DNA of 64,000 bases, taken from NCBI GenBank assembly GCA_011089965.1, contig JAANAU010000004.1, forward strand, positions 82,894 through 146,893, read 5' to 3'. The position numbers and the translations under genes were made by a program. The stretch comes from Magnetococcales bacterium. Its GTDB lineage: Bacteria; Pseudomonadota; Magnetococcia; Magnetococcales; Magnetaquicoccaceae. The notes under the pieces were generated by a model, which was not told the origin of the DNA, made no database searches, and saw only the letters and a list, made by a program, of their open reading frames with translations. Positions 54,356-63,406 of the stretch are shown here, one piece after another (the stretch's first letter is position 1; the number at the start of each line of letters is the position of its first letter).

Positions 54356-57300
54356 TCAACCCGCCACCTCCCGTTGCAGGATACTCAAAGCCGTATCAAA
54401 ATCAATTTCTTGCATGGCAACCCGCATCTGCTGCATCCCCTGTGCGGAGAGGTGACCCTTCAAGGCACTCCGATGCTTTTCCCACCAGACCAAAGCGGCA
54501 CTGTCGCTGTCGGCCAAAAGCTGCGCCAACCGGGTCAACAACTCACCGGAGGCAGGCGCAGTGGCCACAGGAGCCAAAGTCGGGGTCGGTATTGACACCT
54601 CCAGCCAGCGCACCAATCCATCCAGCACCAACCGCAACTCTTCATACAACGATATCACTTGATTGTGCGGCACACTCCCGACCAGAATCAAGGGTTCCAG
54701 CTCGGTGGCCAGTTCGGCCAGCCGCAGCACGCCCAATCCGGCAGCCACTCCTTTCAGCGAATGGACCCGTCTGCCTGCCGTTGCCCAATCGGCAGCCTGG
54801 ATCGCACCTTGCAACTCCGATTCGAATCCCTGGAAATCCTGGACAAAACGGGCCAGCAGTTTCTTGTAGGTCACCCGATTCCCCAACAACCGCCCCACCC
54901 CATCCTGGATATCGATGCCCGGCAGTGGTGGCCATGCGTCGGCCGGTTTCTGCTGCTCCGGCTGCACGGGTTCCAGAGAAACCGACTCCTGACCAGAAGA
55001 CGGCCTGGAGGGGCCAGACATTTTTGCCAACCGCTTCTCCCGTGCAGCCGTGGCGTGATACCCTTTCAATAAATCATACAAAGCCGCCGGATCCACCGGT
55101 TTTCCCAGATGGCCGTTCATGTTCAGGGCACGACACCGTTCCCGGGTCTCTTCCAGGACATGCGCGGTCATGGCAATGATCGGCAACGGGTCAAAACGGG
55201 CCTGAGCGCGCAAGCGACGCGTGGTCTCCATGCCATCCAGAACCGGCATCTCCAGATCCATCAACACCAGATGGTAATAATCTCCAGCCCGGGGTTCCAA
55301 CAGCTCCAAAGCCTCCTGACCATGGTTGGCCAGATCCACCTGCACCCCGACACCGCGCAACAGCTCCAAAGCCAATTGCTGGTTGATGGGGTGATCCTCC
55401 ACCAGCAAAACCCGCAACCCCCGCAGGTCAGGCGGCTCCCCCATCCCCTGCTCCCGTTTCGGAAAGGCGGCGGCATCCGATGCCCCGTTTTCCAGATAGT
55501 GCAACACCTCTGCCAGGGCATCGGCCATCACCGGCTTGGGCAGGAACCGATCCACCCGATGATCTCCGATCCCTGCCTCGATGAACTCTGCATCATACGC
55601 CGACACCACCACAATGGACGGGCAGGAATCCTGACAAAGGGTCATCAGATCCCGGATCAGCTTTTGCCCTCCGCTCATGGGCATCACCCAATCGACAAAC
55701 ACCGCCTGCACCGGATCCTTTTGCCGGAGTGCATCCTGCACCAACTGCAACGCCTCTTCACACGAGGTTGCACGCAGACATTCCAGATCGAACCCCTCCA
55801 GCATTCCACTCAATGCGGCCACCGATTCGATCAGATCATCCACCACCAGCACCCGCCGCAGACGGACGAACCGGGCATCCCGGGTCACTGCCACCCCGGC
55901 AGGACAGGGCGCAAAAGGCAAAGTGAACCGAAACTGCGTCCCTTTCCCTTCCTCACTCGTCACGGTCAACTCCCCCCCCATCAGATCCACCAGTCGTTTG
56001 CCAATGGTCAGACCCAATCCGGTCCCGCCATAGCGCCGGGTGGTGGAGCTGTCGGCCTGGGTGAACTCCTTGAACAGTTTGCTCAACTGCTCCGGACTCA
56101 TCCCGATGCCGGTATCCTGCACGACAAACTGCACCCGACGTTCCCGTTCGGTCGTTTCGATCTCGCTGACCACCAGGCGCACGTAACCATGATGCGTGAA
56201 CTTGACGGCATTGGAGAGCAGATTGTTCAACACCTGTCCCAGCCTGGTGTCATCCCCCATCACCCAAGGCGCACGAATCAGGCCGGGAGAGCTTTCCAGC
56301 AACAGCTCCAACTCCTTTTCCATCGCCTTCTGACGCACCATGAACAGACTGTTGCCCACCACCTGACCCAGATCAAAAGGATTGGGCACGATCTCCAGAC
56401 GTCCGGCCTCGATCTTGGAAAAATCCAGAATGTCATTGATGATGGTCAGCAATGATTTGGCCGCAACATCGATCTTTTTGATGTAATCTTTCTGCCTGGC
56501 CGTGAGTTCACTGCGCAACGTCAGATAGGTCATGCCGATGATGGCGTTCATCGGGGTCCGGATCTCGTGACTCATATTGGCCAGAAACATCGATTTGGCC
56601 CGGGTGGCGGCCTCGGCCTCTTCACGCGCCACATCCAGCTGCTGCATGGTCTCCTTCTGTTGGGCAATCTCCCGTTCCACGGTGGTGGCCAGCCCATTGA
56701 CCCCATCCACCAGCAACCGATGCTCCTCAAAAGAGGGCAGATGCGGCGCACGAAAGGCGAAATCACCGCTCCCCATGCGACGCACTGCCTTGGTCAGGGA
56801 AAACAAAGGGTCCAACAAACGCCAACGGACAAAATGTCCGGAGACGAACACCAGCAACAACACCAATGCCAGACAGACATTGGCCAACACGATATAGTGC
56901 CACAAATGGGTGGTGGCCGCATGCAAAGCAGACTGGGTCCGGTGATCCGCCTGACTGACGAATTCACTCACCGTGCGTTCCAACTCCATCTGCAACTGGA
57001 TGTAGTCACTCCCATGGACCAGATGTACGGCAAAATCCCGATTCGGCTCCCCATCCGAAACAAAACTGTCCAGATCCGGATCATACAGCCCCTGCGTGGC
57101 CGCAAACGCCTTTTGTTCGAGACGATGGAGCTTCTCCCCCACCTCCAGCACCTGGTGAAACAGATTTTTCTCTTCATGAGAAAAACCCATAGCATCAAGA
57201 CGGTCTGGAAAGGTCTCACCCCCGGTATCCATCAAAGCGTGCGTTCCGGCAATCACCTGCTCCCAATGGGTGGAAAGGTTCTGGGAAGGCAGAGCCAGCT

Positions 57301-57562
57301 TGCCATTCCGGTAGCTGGCCACCTGATAATAAATGGCCAGATAGCGTTCGGTTCCCGTCACCACATACAGACGCACCAGACGCACCAGAATCTCGGTCAT
57401 GCGGGAGAAGTCCGAGGTCAAGGCCAGGGTCTCCTGACGATGCCGCAACGCCTTTTCCACCTCGGAGAACGAAACGTTGATCTGCCACAAAAACAGACCA
57501 ATCGCAATCACGGCACTCAGCACAATTCCAAGCAGCAGGTGGGAGAGCTTCTGGAGCTTCAT
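54356..57562 (-). CDS. Hybrid sensor kinase with two receivers and HPt (BarA/EvgS-like)
   Basis: About 1068 residues. Two membrane helices flank a helical periplasmic sensor (about 35-260). HAMP-like segment, HisKA with His332 ([18 protein letters not shown]), HATPase, a degenerate first receiver ([14 protein letters not shown]), a second receiver ([18 protein letters not shown], Asp in [13 protein letters not shown]), and a C-terminal HPt ([12 protein letters not shown]) follow in that order. It can perform a full phosphorelay. The preferred start is the ATG at 57562; a TTG at 57631 adds 23 residues. Its output is probably the HD-GYP regulator 68 bp downstream. The sensed ligand is unknown. 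Confidence 0.92.
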   Translation of the reverse strand: MKLQKLSHLLLGIVLSAVIAIGLFLWQINVSFSEVEKALRHRQETLALTSDFSRMTEILVRLVRLYVVTGTERYLAIYYQVASYRNGKLALPSQNLSTHWEQVIAGTHALMDTGGETFPDRLDAMGFSHEEKNLFHQVLEVGEKLHRLEQKAFAATQGLYDPDLDSFVSDGEPNRDFAVHLVHGSDYIQLQMELERTVSEFVSQADHRTQSALHAATTHLWHYIVLANVCLALVLLLVFVSGHFVRWRLLDPLFSLTKAVRRMGSGDFAFRAPHLPSFEEHRLLVDGVNGLATTVEREIAQQKETMQQLDVAREEAEAATRAKSMFLANMSHEIRTPMNAIIGMTYLTLRSELTARQKDYIKKIDVAAKSLLTIINDILDFSKIEAGRLEIVPNPFDLGQVVGNSLFMVRQKAMEKELELLLESSPGLIRAPWVMGDDTRLGQVLNNLLSNAVKFTHHGYVRLVVSEIETTERERRVQFVVQDTGIGMSPEQLSKLFKEFTQADSSTTRRYGGTGLGLTIGKRLVDLMGGELTVTSEEGKGTQFRFTLPFAPCPAGVAVTRDARFVRLRRVLVVDDLIESVAALSGMLEGFDLECLRATSCEEALQLVQDALRQKDPVQAVFVDWVMPMSGGQKLIRDLMTLCQDSCPSIVVVSAYDAEFIEAGIGDHRVDRFLPKPVMADALAEVLHYLENGASDAAAFPKREQGMGEPPDLRGLRVLLVEDHPINQQLALELLRGVGVQVDLANHGQEALELLEPRAGDYYHLVLMDLEMPVLDGMETTRRLRAQARFDPLPIIAMTAHVLEETRERCRALNMNGHLGKPVDPAALYDLLKGYHATAAREKRLAKMSGPSRPSSGQESVSLEPVQPEQQKPADAWPPLPGIDIQDGVGRLLGNRVTYKKLLARFVQDFQGFESELQGAIQAADWATAGRRVHSLKGVAAGLGVLRLAELATELEPLILVGSVPHNQVISLYEELRLVLDGLVRWLEVSIPTPTLAPVATAPASGELLTRLAQLLADSDSAALVWWEKHRSALKGHLSAQGMQQMRVAMQEIDFDTALSILQREVAG

Positions 57563-57692
57563 GGCAAACAACCGCCGCAGGGAAACAGGGGTATCACCCC
57601 TTGCAACGCCAAGACCAGCAGGCTTTGACAATCGATGTGATGCACCATTTGCCTTGACCGCACGGTTATGTTAATGTTTCAGATATAAACGA

Positions 57693-57720
57693 TTGATTGT
57701 CTCATTCCAACCCGTAAAAT
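57693..57720 (+). promoter_or_regulatory. Promoter of cstA
   Basis: TTGATT (57693-57698), a 16-nt spacer and TAAAAT (57715-57720) lie about 50 bp before the cstA start. It is in the 210-bp gap divergent from the hybrid kinase gene, which otherwise shows only AT-rich sequence. Confidence 0.5.
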
Positions 57721-57772
57721 AGCAAGGGCCTGGTCAGCCGCACGCCCGAAAACCCAATCCAGAAGGATCGAC

Positions 57773-59866
57773 ATGAATCCGGCCATCCTGCACTCCACCC
57801 CGGTCAGCCAGAAACTGCTGTTCTCTCTCATCGCCACCACCGGTGCCGTGGCCCTGGCCAGCGTGGCCTTGACGCGCGGCGAAACGGTCAATGCCACCTG
57901 GCTGGTGATCGCAGCGTTGTGCATCTACGTGCTGGCCTATCGATTCTATGCCCTGTTCATCGAAAAACGGGTGCTGCAACTCGACCCAGGTCGCCCGACT
58001 CCCGCCATTCTCTATAACGACAATAAAGATTTCGTCCCCACCAACCGCATCGTCCTCTATGGCCATCACTTTGCCGCCATCGCCGGAGCCGGTCCTCTGG
58101 TCGGCCCGGTATTGGCCGCGCAAATGGGCTATCTGCCCGGCATGCTCTGGATTCTGATCGGTGTGGTATTGGCTGGAGCCGTGCAGGACTTCATGATCCT
58201 CTCCTTTTCCATGCGGCGCGGCGGACGCTCACTGGGAGAGATCATCCGCTCGGAGATGGGACCGCTCCCCGGCACCGTGGCCATGGTGGGCATCTTTGGC
58301 ATCATGACCATTCTTTTGGCCGTCTTGAGCCTGATCGTGGTCAAGGCCATGGCGGAAAGCCCCTGGTCGGTCTTCACGGTCTCCATGACCATCCCCATCG
58401 CCCTGTTCATGGGCATCTATATGAAAAAACTCCGACCGGGCCGCATCGGCGAGGTCTCGGCCATCGGTGCCGTCCTGCTGATTGTCGCCATCATCGCCGG
58501 TGGTCAGGTGGCGACCCACCCCACCCTGGGACCGCTCTTCACCCTCACCGGTCCGCAGGTGACCGCCGGACTGATCGGTTATGGTGCCCTGGCCTCGATT
58601 CTGCCGGTCTGGATGATGCTCTGCCCCCGTGACTACCTCTCCACCTTTCTGAAAATCGGCACCATCGTCCTGCTGGCCATCTGCGTGCTGCTGGCCGCAC
58701 CCGAATTGAAAATGCCGGCCACCACCCGCTTTCTGGATGGAACCGGACCGGTCTGGAGCGGTGATCTCTTTCCGTTTCTCTTCATCACCATTGCCTGTGG
58801 TGCCTGCTCCGGCTTTCACTCCCTGATCGCCTCGGGAACCACCCCGAAAATGATCTCCAGCGAAGGCGATGCCCGCTTTATCGGCTATGGCGGCATGCTC
58901 ATGGAGTCCTTCGTGGCCATCATGGCCCTGTGCGCCGCCTCCATCCTGGAACCGGGCATCTACTTTGCCATGAATGCCCCGGCTGCCGTGCTCGGACCCA
59001 CCCTGGACGGGGCTGTCACGGTCATCCGCGAATGGGGCTTCACCGTCACCCCGGAGATGATCACCCAGGTGACACGCGATGTGGGCGAACACTCCCTGCT
59101 GTCGCGTACCGGTGGTGCCCCGACTTTGGCCGTGGGTATGGCCCAGCTGCTCTCGATCTTCGGCGGCACGGCCTGGATGGCCTTCTGGTATCACTTTGCC
59201 ATCCTGTTCGAGGCCCTGTTCATCCTCACGGCTGTCGATACCGGCACCCGCGCCTGCCGCTTCATGGTCCAGGACATGTTCGGACTGGTGTTCAAACCCT
59301 TGGGTCGCACCTCCTCCTGGCTCTCCAGCATCATCGCCACCATCATCGTGGTCAGCGCCTGGGGCTACATCCTGTATCAGGGGGTGATCGATCCTTTTGG
59401 AGGCATCAACAGCCTCTGGCCCCTGTTCGGCATCTCCAACCAGATGCTCGCCGGTTGCGCCATGATTCTGGCCACCGTCATCCTCTTCAAACTCAAACGC
59501 CACCAGCTGGCCTGGGTCACCCTGATACCCACAGCCTGGCTGGTCATCTCCACCATGACCGCCAGCTTTCAGAAGGTCTTTTCCGGCAATGTCAAAATCG
59601 GCTTTCTGGCCCATGCCGACAAATATCAACAGGCCCTGGACCAAGGGGTGGTGCTGGCCCCGGCCAAATCCCTGGAACAGGTGGCACAGGTGGTCTTCAA
59701 CGACCGTCTGGATGCCGCGCTCGCCCTGTTCTTCATGGGAATCGTCATCACCATGCTGATCTTCGGGGTGCGCGCCTCCCTGGCTGCCTGGCGCAACCCG
59801 ACAATCACCGCCCAGGAGAACGCACCCCCATCCCCACACTGCAACCCGATCACCCGCTGCTGTTGA
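57773..59866 (+). CDS. cstA: Carbon starvation protein A (peptide/pyruvate transporter)
   Basis: A 697-residue membrane protein with 16-18 helices. The family block DPGRPTPAILYNDNKDFVPTNR (near residue 70) is followed by YGHHFAAIAGAGPLVGPVLAAQMGYLPG, and GACSGFHSLIASGTTPKMI. CstA imports peptides or pyruvate under carbon limitation. The C-terminal end (NPITRCC) is unusual in having two cysteines. The downstream gene metW follows after 81 bp. Confidence 0.95.
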   Translation: MNPAILHSTPVSQKLLFSLIATTGAVALASVALTRGETVNATWLVIAALCIYVLAYRFYALFIEKRVLQLDPGRPTPAILYNDNKDFVPTNRIVLYGHHFAAIAGAGPLVGPVLAAQMGYLPGMLWILIGVVLAGAVQDFMILSFSMRRGGRSLGEIIRSEMGPLPGTVAMVGIFGIMTILLAVLSLIVVKAMAESPWSVFTVSMTIPIALFMGIYMKKLRPGRIGEVSAIGAVLLIVAIIAGGQVATHPTLGPLFTLTGPQVTAGLIGYGALASILPVWMMLCPRDYLSTFLKIGTIVLLAICVLLAAPELKMPATTRFLDGTGPVWSGDLFPFLFITIACGACSGFHSLIASGTTPKMISSEGDARFIGYGGMLMESFVAIMALCAASILEPGIYFAMNAPAAVLGPTLDGAVTVIREWGFTVTPEMITQVTRDVGEHSLLSRTGGAPTLAVGMAQLLSIFGGTAWMAFWYHFAILFEALFILTAVDTGTRACRFMVQDMFGLVFKPLGRTSSWLSSIIATIIVVSAWGYILYQGVIDPFGGINSLWPLFGISNQMLAGCAMILATVILFKLKRHQLAWVTLIPTAWLVISTMTASFQKVFSGNVKIGFLAHADKYQQALDQGVVLAPAKSLEQVAQVVFNDRLDAALALFFMGIVITMLIFGVRASLAAWRNPTITAQENAPPSPHCNPITRCC

Positions 59867-59947
59867 CGCCGCGTTCACTTCGCACTAGACTGGAAATCGG
59901 CCCATACATCGACATCATCATGGCAATCCACCATTCCGAGGCCCACC

Positions 59948-60598
59948 TTGCATAGACTGCGCATCGATCAAGCCGTCATCGCCGATCTGGTCACAGACGG
60001 TGCCCGCGTGCTCGATCTGGGGTGCGGAGATGGCCTGCTCCTCGACCATCTGATCCGCCGCAAACATGCGCGCGGCTTTGGCGTGGAGATCTCCCACGAA
60101 GGGGTGCATGCCTGTATTGCCCATGGACTCCCGGTCTATCAGGGGGATATCGATCAGGGCCTGAGCGACCACCATGACGACTCCTTTGACTATGTCATTC
60201 TGTCCCACACCCTCCAGGCCATCCATCGCCCGGAATATGTCCTGAAAGAGATGCTGCGGGTGGGCAAAAAAATCATCGTCTCCTTTCCCAACTTCGGCTA
60301 TTGGCGCGTCCGCTTTGGCCTCCTGATGTCCGGACGCATGCCCCGTACCCGCGTCCTCCCCTACCGCTGGTACAACACCCCGTATATCCATCTCTGCACG
60401 ATTCTGGATTTCGAGGATCTGTGTCGCGAACTCGACATCCGCATCCTGCGGCGCATCCCCCTCTCTGCCGACCGCCATCCAGCGCGCCGCACCATCCAAA
60501 ACCCGCTGTCGCAATGGCTTCTGCCTGAGGCCACAGCCAATCTGCTGGCTCCCGTGGCGGTTTTTCTGTTGGAAAGGAATACCCAATGCCCCCAATAG
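59948..60598 (+). CDS. metW: Methionine biosynthesis protein MetW
   Basis: A 216-residue SAM-binding-fold protein. GARVLDLGCGDGLLLDHL (motif I) and VILSHTLQAIHRPEYVLKEMLRVG are typical of MetW, which acts with homoserine acyltransferase MetX. The start is a TTG at 59948 with GAGG upstream; an ATG a few codons earlier lies in another frame and stops at once. metX, usually just upstream, is absent; cstA occupies that place. It overlaps hpt by 13 bp. Confidence 0.92.
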   Translation: MHRLRIDQAVIADLVTDGARVLDLGCGDGLLLDHLIRRKHARGFGVEISHEGVHACIAHGLPVYQGDIDQGLSDHHDDSFDYVILSHTLQAIHRPEYVLKEMLRVGKKIIVSFPNFGYWRVRFGLLMSGRMPRTRVLPYRWYNTPYIHLCTILDFEDLCRELDIRILRRIPLSADRHPARRTIQNPLSQWLLPEATANLLAPVAVFLLERNTQCPQ

Positions 60599-61116
60599 TT
60601 GAACCGCTTCTGACCACCACCATGATCCAGGAACGCATGCGCATCCTCTCCGAAGAGATCACCCCACGCCTGCAACCCGATGTACTCATGGTCACCCTGA
60701 TGAACGGTGCCTTCTTCTTCGGCGCAGACCTGGCACGCATGCTCTCCAGCCAGGGATGTCGACTGACCCTGGATTTTCTGGTCATGTCTTCCTACGGCGC
60801 TGGCACGGTCAGCTCAGGCACAATCACCACCCGTCTCGACGTGCGCACCCCGCTCAACAATCGCCAGGTTCTGCTGATAGACGACATTCTCGACACAGGC
60901 CTCACCTTGCAAACCGCTTCCCGCCATCTGGTGGCCAAAGGAGCCGCAGAAGTGCTCACCTGCGTACTGCTGGATAAACCGGCACGCCGCAAAGTGGGCA
61001 TCCAGGCCGATTTTGTCGGTTTCGAGATCCCGAACCTCTTTGTGGTGGGATACGGCATCGATTACAACGAACAATACCGGGAACTGCCCTTTGTGGGCCA
61101 TATCCGCACCCCATGA
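60586..61116 (+). CDS. hpt: Hypoxanthine phosphoribosyltransferase
   Basis: A 176-residue type I PRTase. The PRPP loop is VLLIDDILDTGLTLQ, with the family segments LMNGAFFFGADL near residue 39 and LDFLVMSSYGAGTVSSG near 62. It salvages hypoxanthine/guanine using PRPP. AAAGGAAT precedes the ATG within metW. It overlaps gph by 4 bp, forming an hpt-gph-hisG run with PRPP and phosphate themes. Confidence 0.93.
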   Translation: MPPIVEPLLTTTMIQERMRILSEEITPRLQPDVLMVTLMNGAFFFGADLARMLSSQGCRLTLDFLVMSSYGAGTVSSGTITTRLDVRTPLNNRQVLLIDDILDTGLTLQTASRHLVAKGAAEVLTCVLLDKPARRKVGIQADFVGFEIPNLFVVGYGIDYNEQYRELPFVGHIRTP

Positions 61117-61829
61117 CCAACCCTATCCCCTGCACTGCCCTGCTGTTCGATCTGGACGGCACCCTGGTCGATTCGGCTCCGGATTTGTGGCGCGCCATGA
61201 ACCATGTGCTGACAGGACGTCATCTGCCACCTTTGCCCCTGGAACGGGTCCGCCATCTGGTCGGCCATGGTGCCCGCGCCCTTCTGGCCAGAGGATTGCA
61301 CGGCGAACAGGCCGAACCACCCCAAAATGATCCCGGCTTCGAGTCGGCAGTGGCCGAATTCCTGGAATTCTATCAACACCACCTCACCGATCACTCCCGC
61401 CCCTTTCCGGCAGTCCCCGAAGTGCTGGCCCATCTGGCCAGTCAGGGATACGCCATGGCGGTTGTGACCAACAAGCCCGAAACCCTCTCCAAAGCCATGC
61501 TGGCCCAACTGGAGCTGGACCGTTTCTTTCCGGTGGTGGTGGGAGGAGAGACCCTGACCACCCGCAAACCCGATCCGGCACCCCTCTTGTATGCCCTGGA
61601 GCAGTTGGGCGTACCGGCACACTCCGGGGTGATGATCGGTGACTCGGAAACCGATCATCAGGCTGCACGCCAGGCCGCACTCCCGAGCATTCTCTGCACG
61701 CACGGTTACAACCGGGGCGAACCGGTCGCCTCTCTGGCCCCGGACCGCGTACTCGACCACTTCAACCAACTGCCAGGATTTCTGCGCTTTACCCAAGAAA
61801 CAAGGATGGCACCACCATGTCTGCACTGA
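61113..61829 (+). CDS. gph: Phosphoglycolate phosphatase (HAD family)
   Basis: A 238-residue HAD hydrolase. Motif I is LLFDLDGTLVDSAPDLW, motif II MAVVTNKPET, motif III Lys in TTRKPDPAPL, and motif IV MIGDSETDHQAA. These match Gph, which removes 2-phosphoglycolate made during DNA repair or oxygenase activity. It overlaps hpt by 4 bp and hisG by 13 bp, so is translationally coupled on both sides. A general sugar-phosphate phosphatase is the alternative. Confidence 0.9.
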   Translation: MTNPIPCTALLFDLDGTLVDSAPDLWRAMNHVLTGRHLPPLPLERVRHLVGHGARALLARGLHGEQAEPPQNDPGFESAVAEFLEFYQHHLTDHSRPFPAVPEVLAHLASQGYAMAVVTNKPETLSKAMLAQLELDRFFPVVVGGETLTTRKPDPAPLLYALEQLGVPAHSGVMIGDSETDHQAARQAALPSILCTHGYNRGEPVASLAPDRVLDHFNQLPGFLRFTQETRMAPPCLH

Positions 61830-62695
61830 AACTCGGTCTGCCCAAAGGAAGCCTGGAGCAGGCCACCATCGAACTGTTTGCCCAGGCCGGCTGGCGCATC
61901 GCCCCCAGCTCCCGCAACTATTTCCCCACCATCGACGATCCGGAGATCGTCTGCTCTCTGGTCCGCCCTCAGGAGATGGCCCGCTACGTGGCCGATGGCA
62001 CCCTGGACATGGGGCTGACCGGATTGGACTGGATCCTCGAATGGCAGTGTGAAGAAAAAGTGGCCCAGATCGGCACTCTGGAATACTCCAAAAGCTCCAA
62101 CCGCCCCTGCCGCTGGGTGCTGGCCACACGCCAAGACTCCCCCATTCAGCGTCTGGAAGATCTCCAGGGCAAACGGATCGCCACCGAACTGGAGAATTTC
62201 ACCCGTCGTCATCTGGAAGAACGGGGCATCCATGCCGAGGTGATCTTCTCCTGGGGTGCCACCGAAGCCAAGGTCGTGGAAGGTCTGGTGGATGCCATTG
62301 TGGAAATCACCGAAACCGGCTCGACCATTCGCGCTCATGGTCTGCGGATCGTGGCCGATCTCCTGGAAACCCGCACCACCATCATTGCCAACCATGAGGC
62401 GGTGCGCAATCCCTGGAAAAAAACCAAAATCGACCAGATCACCCTGCTGTTGAATGCCGCCCTGACCGCACGTCACAAGGCGATCTTGAAAATGAATGTC
62501 CCGGTGGCCCGCTCTGCCGAAGTCCTGGCTTTGTTGCCCAGTCTCCAGGCCCCGACCATCAATCCTCTGTCGGATCCGGAGTGGCAGGCAGTGGAAACCG
62601 TGGTGGACCGCTCCCTGGTGCGCGATCTGATCTGGCGCCTGAAACAGGCCGGGGCTGTGGGTATCCTGGAATATGATCTCAAAAAAGTGGTATGA
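61817..62695 (+). CDS. hisG: ATP phosphoribosyltransferase, long form
   Basis: A 292-residue HisG, the long form with a C-terminal ACT-like regulatory domain (about 215-290), so it should be feedback-inhibited by histidine without HisZ. The catalytic start LKLGLPKGSLEQATIELF, and the segment TDxGLTGLDWI-like DMGLTGLDWILEW, are typical. It catalyses the first step of histidine synthesis from PRPP and ATP. The other his genes are not in the window. Confidence 0.96.
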   Translation: MSALKLGLPKGSLEQATIELFAQAGWRIAPSSRNYFPTIDDPEIVCSLVRPQEMARYVADGTLDMGLTGLDWILEWQCEEKVAQIGTLEYSKSSNRPCRWVLATRQDSPIQRLEDLQGKRIATELENFTRRHLEERGIHAEVIFSWGATEAKVVEGLVDAIVEITETGSTIRAHGLRIVADLLETRTTIIANHEAVRNPWKKTKIDQITLLLNAALTARHKAILKMNVPVARSAEVLALLPSLQAPTINPLSDPEWQAVETVVDRSLVRDLIWRLKQAGAVGILEYDLKKVV

Positions 62696-62740
62696 TCTCT
62701 GTTGACGTTTTCATTCAACCTCCAACCGAGGAGCTTATGC

Positions 62741-62935
62741 ATGTTGCCTGACGTGACGTGGACCGGTGATCTCTTTTGGGTGGCCCTGCTCGTTGGGGTG
62801 ATCGCCAACGGGGTAGCCTTGCTGATCGCTTCGCTGCCAGCCCGCAACCAACCCATCCCGGTTCCCATTCCGGTCCGCAGCCGTGCGGCAGTACGCCGCC
62901 CACTGCCGCATGCACAATCCGACATTTCTCAATAG
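62741..62935 (+). CDS. Small single-pass membrane protein (64 residues)
   Basis: A 64-residue protein, no family recognised. One helix (about 8-30, FWVALLVGVIANGVALLIA) is followed by a basic Pro/Arg-rich tail (PIPVPIPVRSRAAVRR). GAGGAG lies 7 nt before the ATG at 62741, much better than the longer frame from 62702. It sits between hisG and hpf on the same strand and is probably a real small gene. Confidence 0.65.
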   Translation: MLPDVTWTGDLFWVALLVGVIANGVALLIASLPARNQPIPVPIPVRSRAAVRRPLPHAQSDISQ

Positions 62936-62957
62936 GTAAAAAAAAGGGGTTCAATCC

Positions 62958-63263
62958 ATGGAAGTCAAAATTGAAGGACGCCAGGTGGAAATTGGCGACG
63001 AATTGCGGGATCGCATTCAAAAGCAATTCGACAATCTGGACCAACGCTTCGGACCCTTGACCCACGGTCGCATCTCCGTGGAACGCAAGGCGCACAACAA
63101 CGAACAACGTGCCATGGTCAAGGTGGTGGTCAACGTGGCAGGCAAAACCATTTCAGCCACCAAAGAGGCCGCAACGGTACTGGCAGCAGTCAACGAAACC
63201 CTTGACACCCTGACCGATGAGCTGTTGGACCACGCGGAAAAAAGCAAAAAAAGCCACCGCTGA
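62958..63263 (+). CDS. hpf: Ribosome hibernation promoting factor, short form
   Basis: A 101-residue HPF/YfiA-like protein. The beta-alpha fold starts MEVKIEGRQVEIGDELRDRI and ends in TLDTLTDELLDHAEKSKKSHR. Short HPFs bind the decoding centre and promote ribosome dimerisation in stationary phase. AAAAAGGGG precedes the ATG. It is usually next to rpoN, but here it lies after a small membrane protein gene. Confidence 0.94.
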   Translation: MEVKIEGRQVEIGDELRDRIQKQFDNLDQRFGPLTHGRISVERKAHNNEQRAMVKVVVNVAGKTISATKEAATVLAAVNETLDTLTDELLDHAEKSKKSHR

Positions 63264-63318
63264 TCCGTCACACGGTTTGGCTGAGGCTGGACACTCTTGT
63301 TCTGTACTCGCAAATCCA

Positions 63319-63349
63319 CCAGGGGGGATTCTTCCCCTTCCCCCTGGTC
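63319..63349. terminator. GC hairpin after hpf
   Basis: ACCAGGGGG (63319-63327) and CCCCCTGGT (63341-63349) form a 9-bp stem 55 bp after the hpf stop. No T-run follows on the plus strand. It probably separates hpf from the convergent gene at the right edge. Confidence 0.5.
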
Positions 63350-63406
63350 TCCTTTCGGTTCCCAAAGGCTGTTTGGTCATTCCGCCATTTTGGGATACAA
63401 TACAGG

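Noticed and set aside
58229..59878. A 549-codon minus-strand frame opposite cstA
   Set aside because: Gly/Asp/His-rich translation typical of antisense to a GC-rich membrane protein gene; no motifs and no ribosome site.
59920..59955. An 11-codon frame (MAIHHSEAHLA) in front of metW
   Set aside because: It overlaps the TTG start of metW and ends at once. A leader peptide is possible, but there are no regulatory codons or attenuator hairpin.
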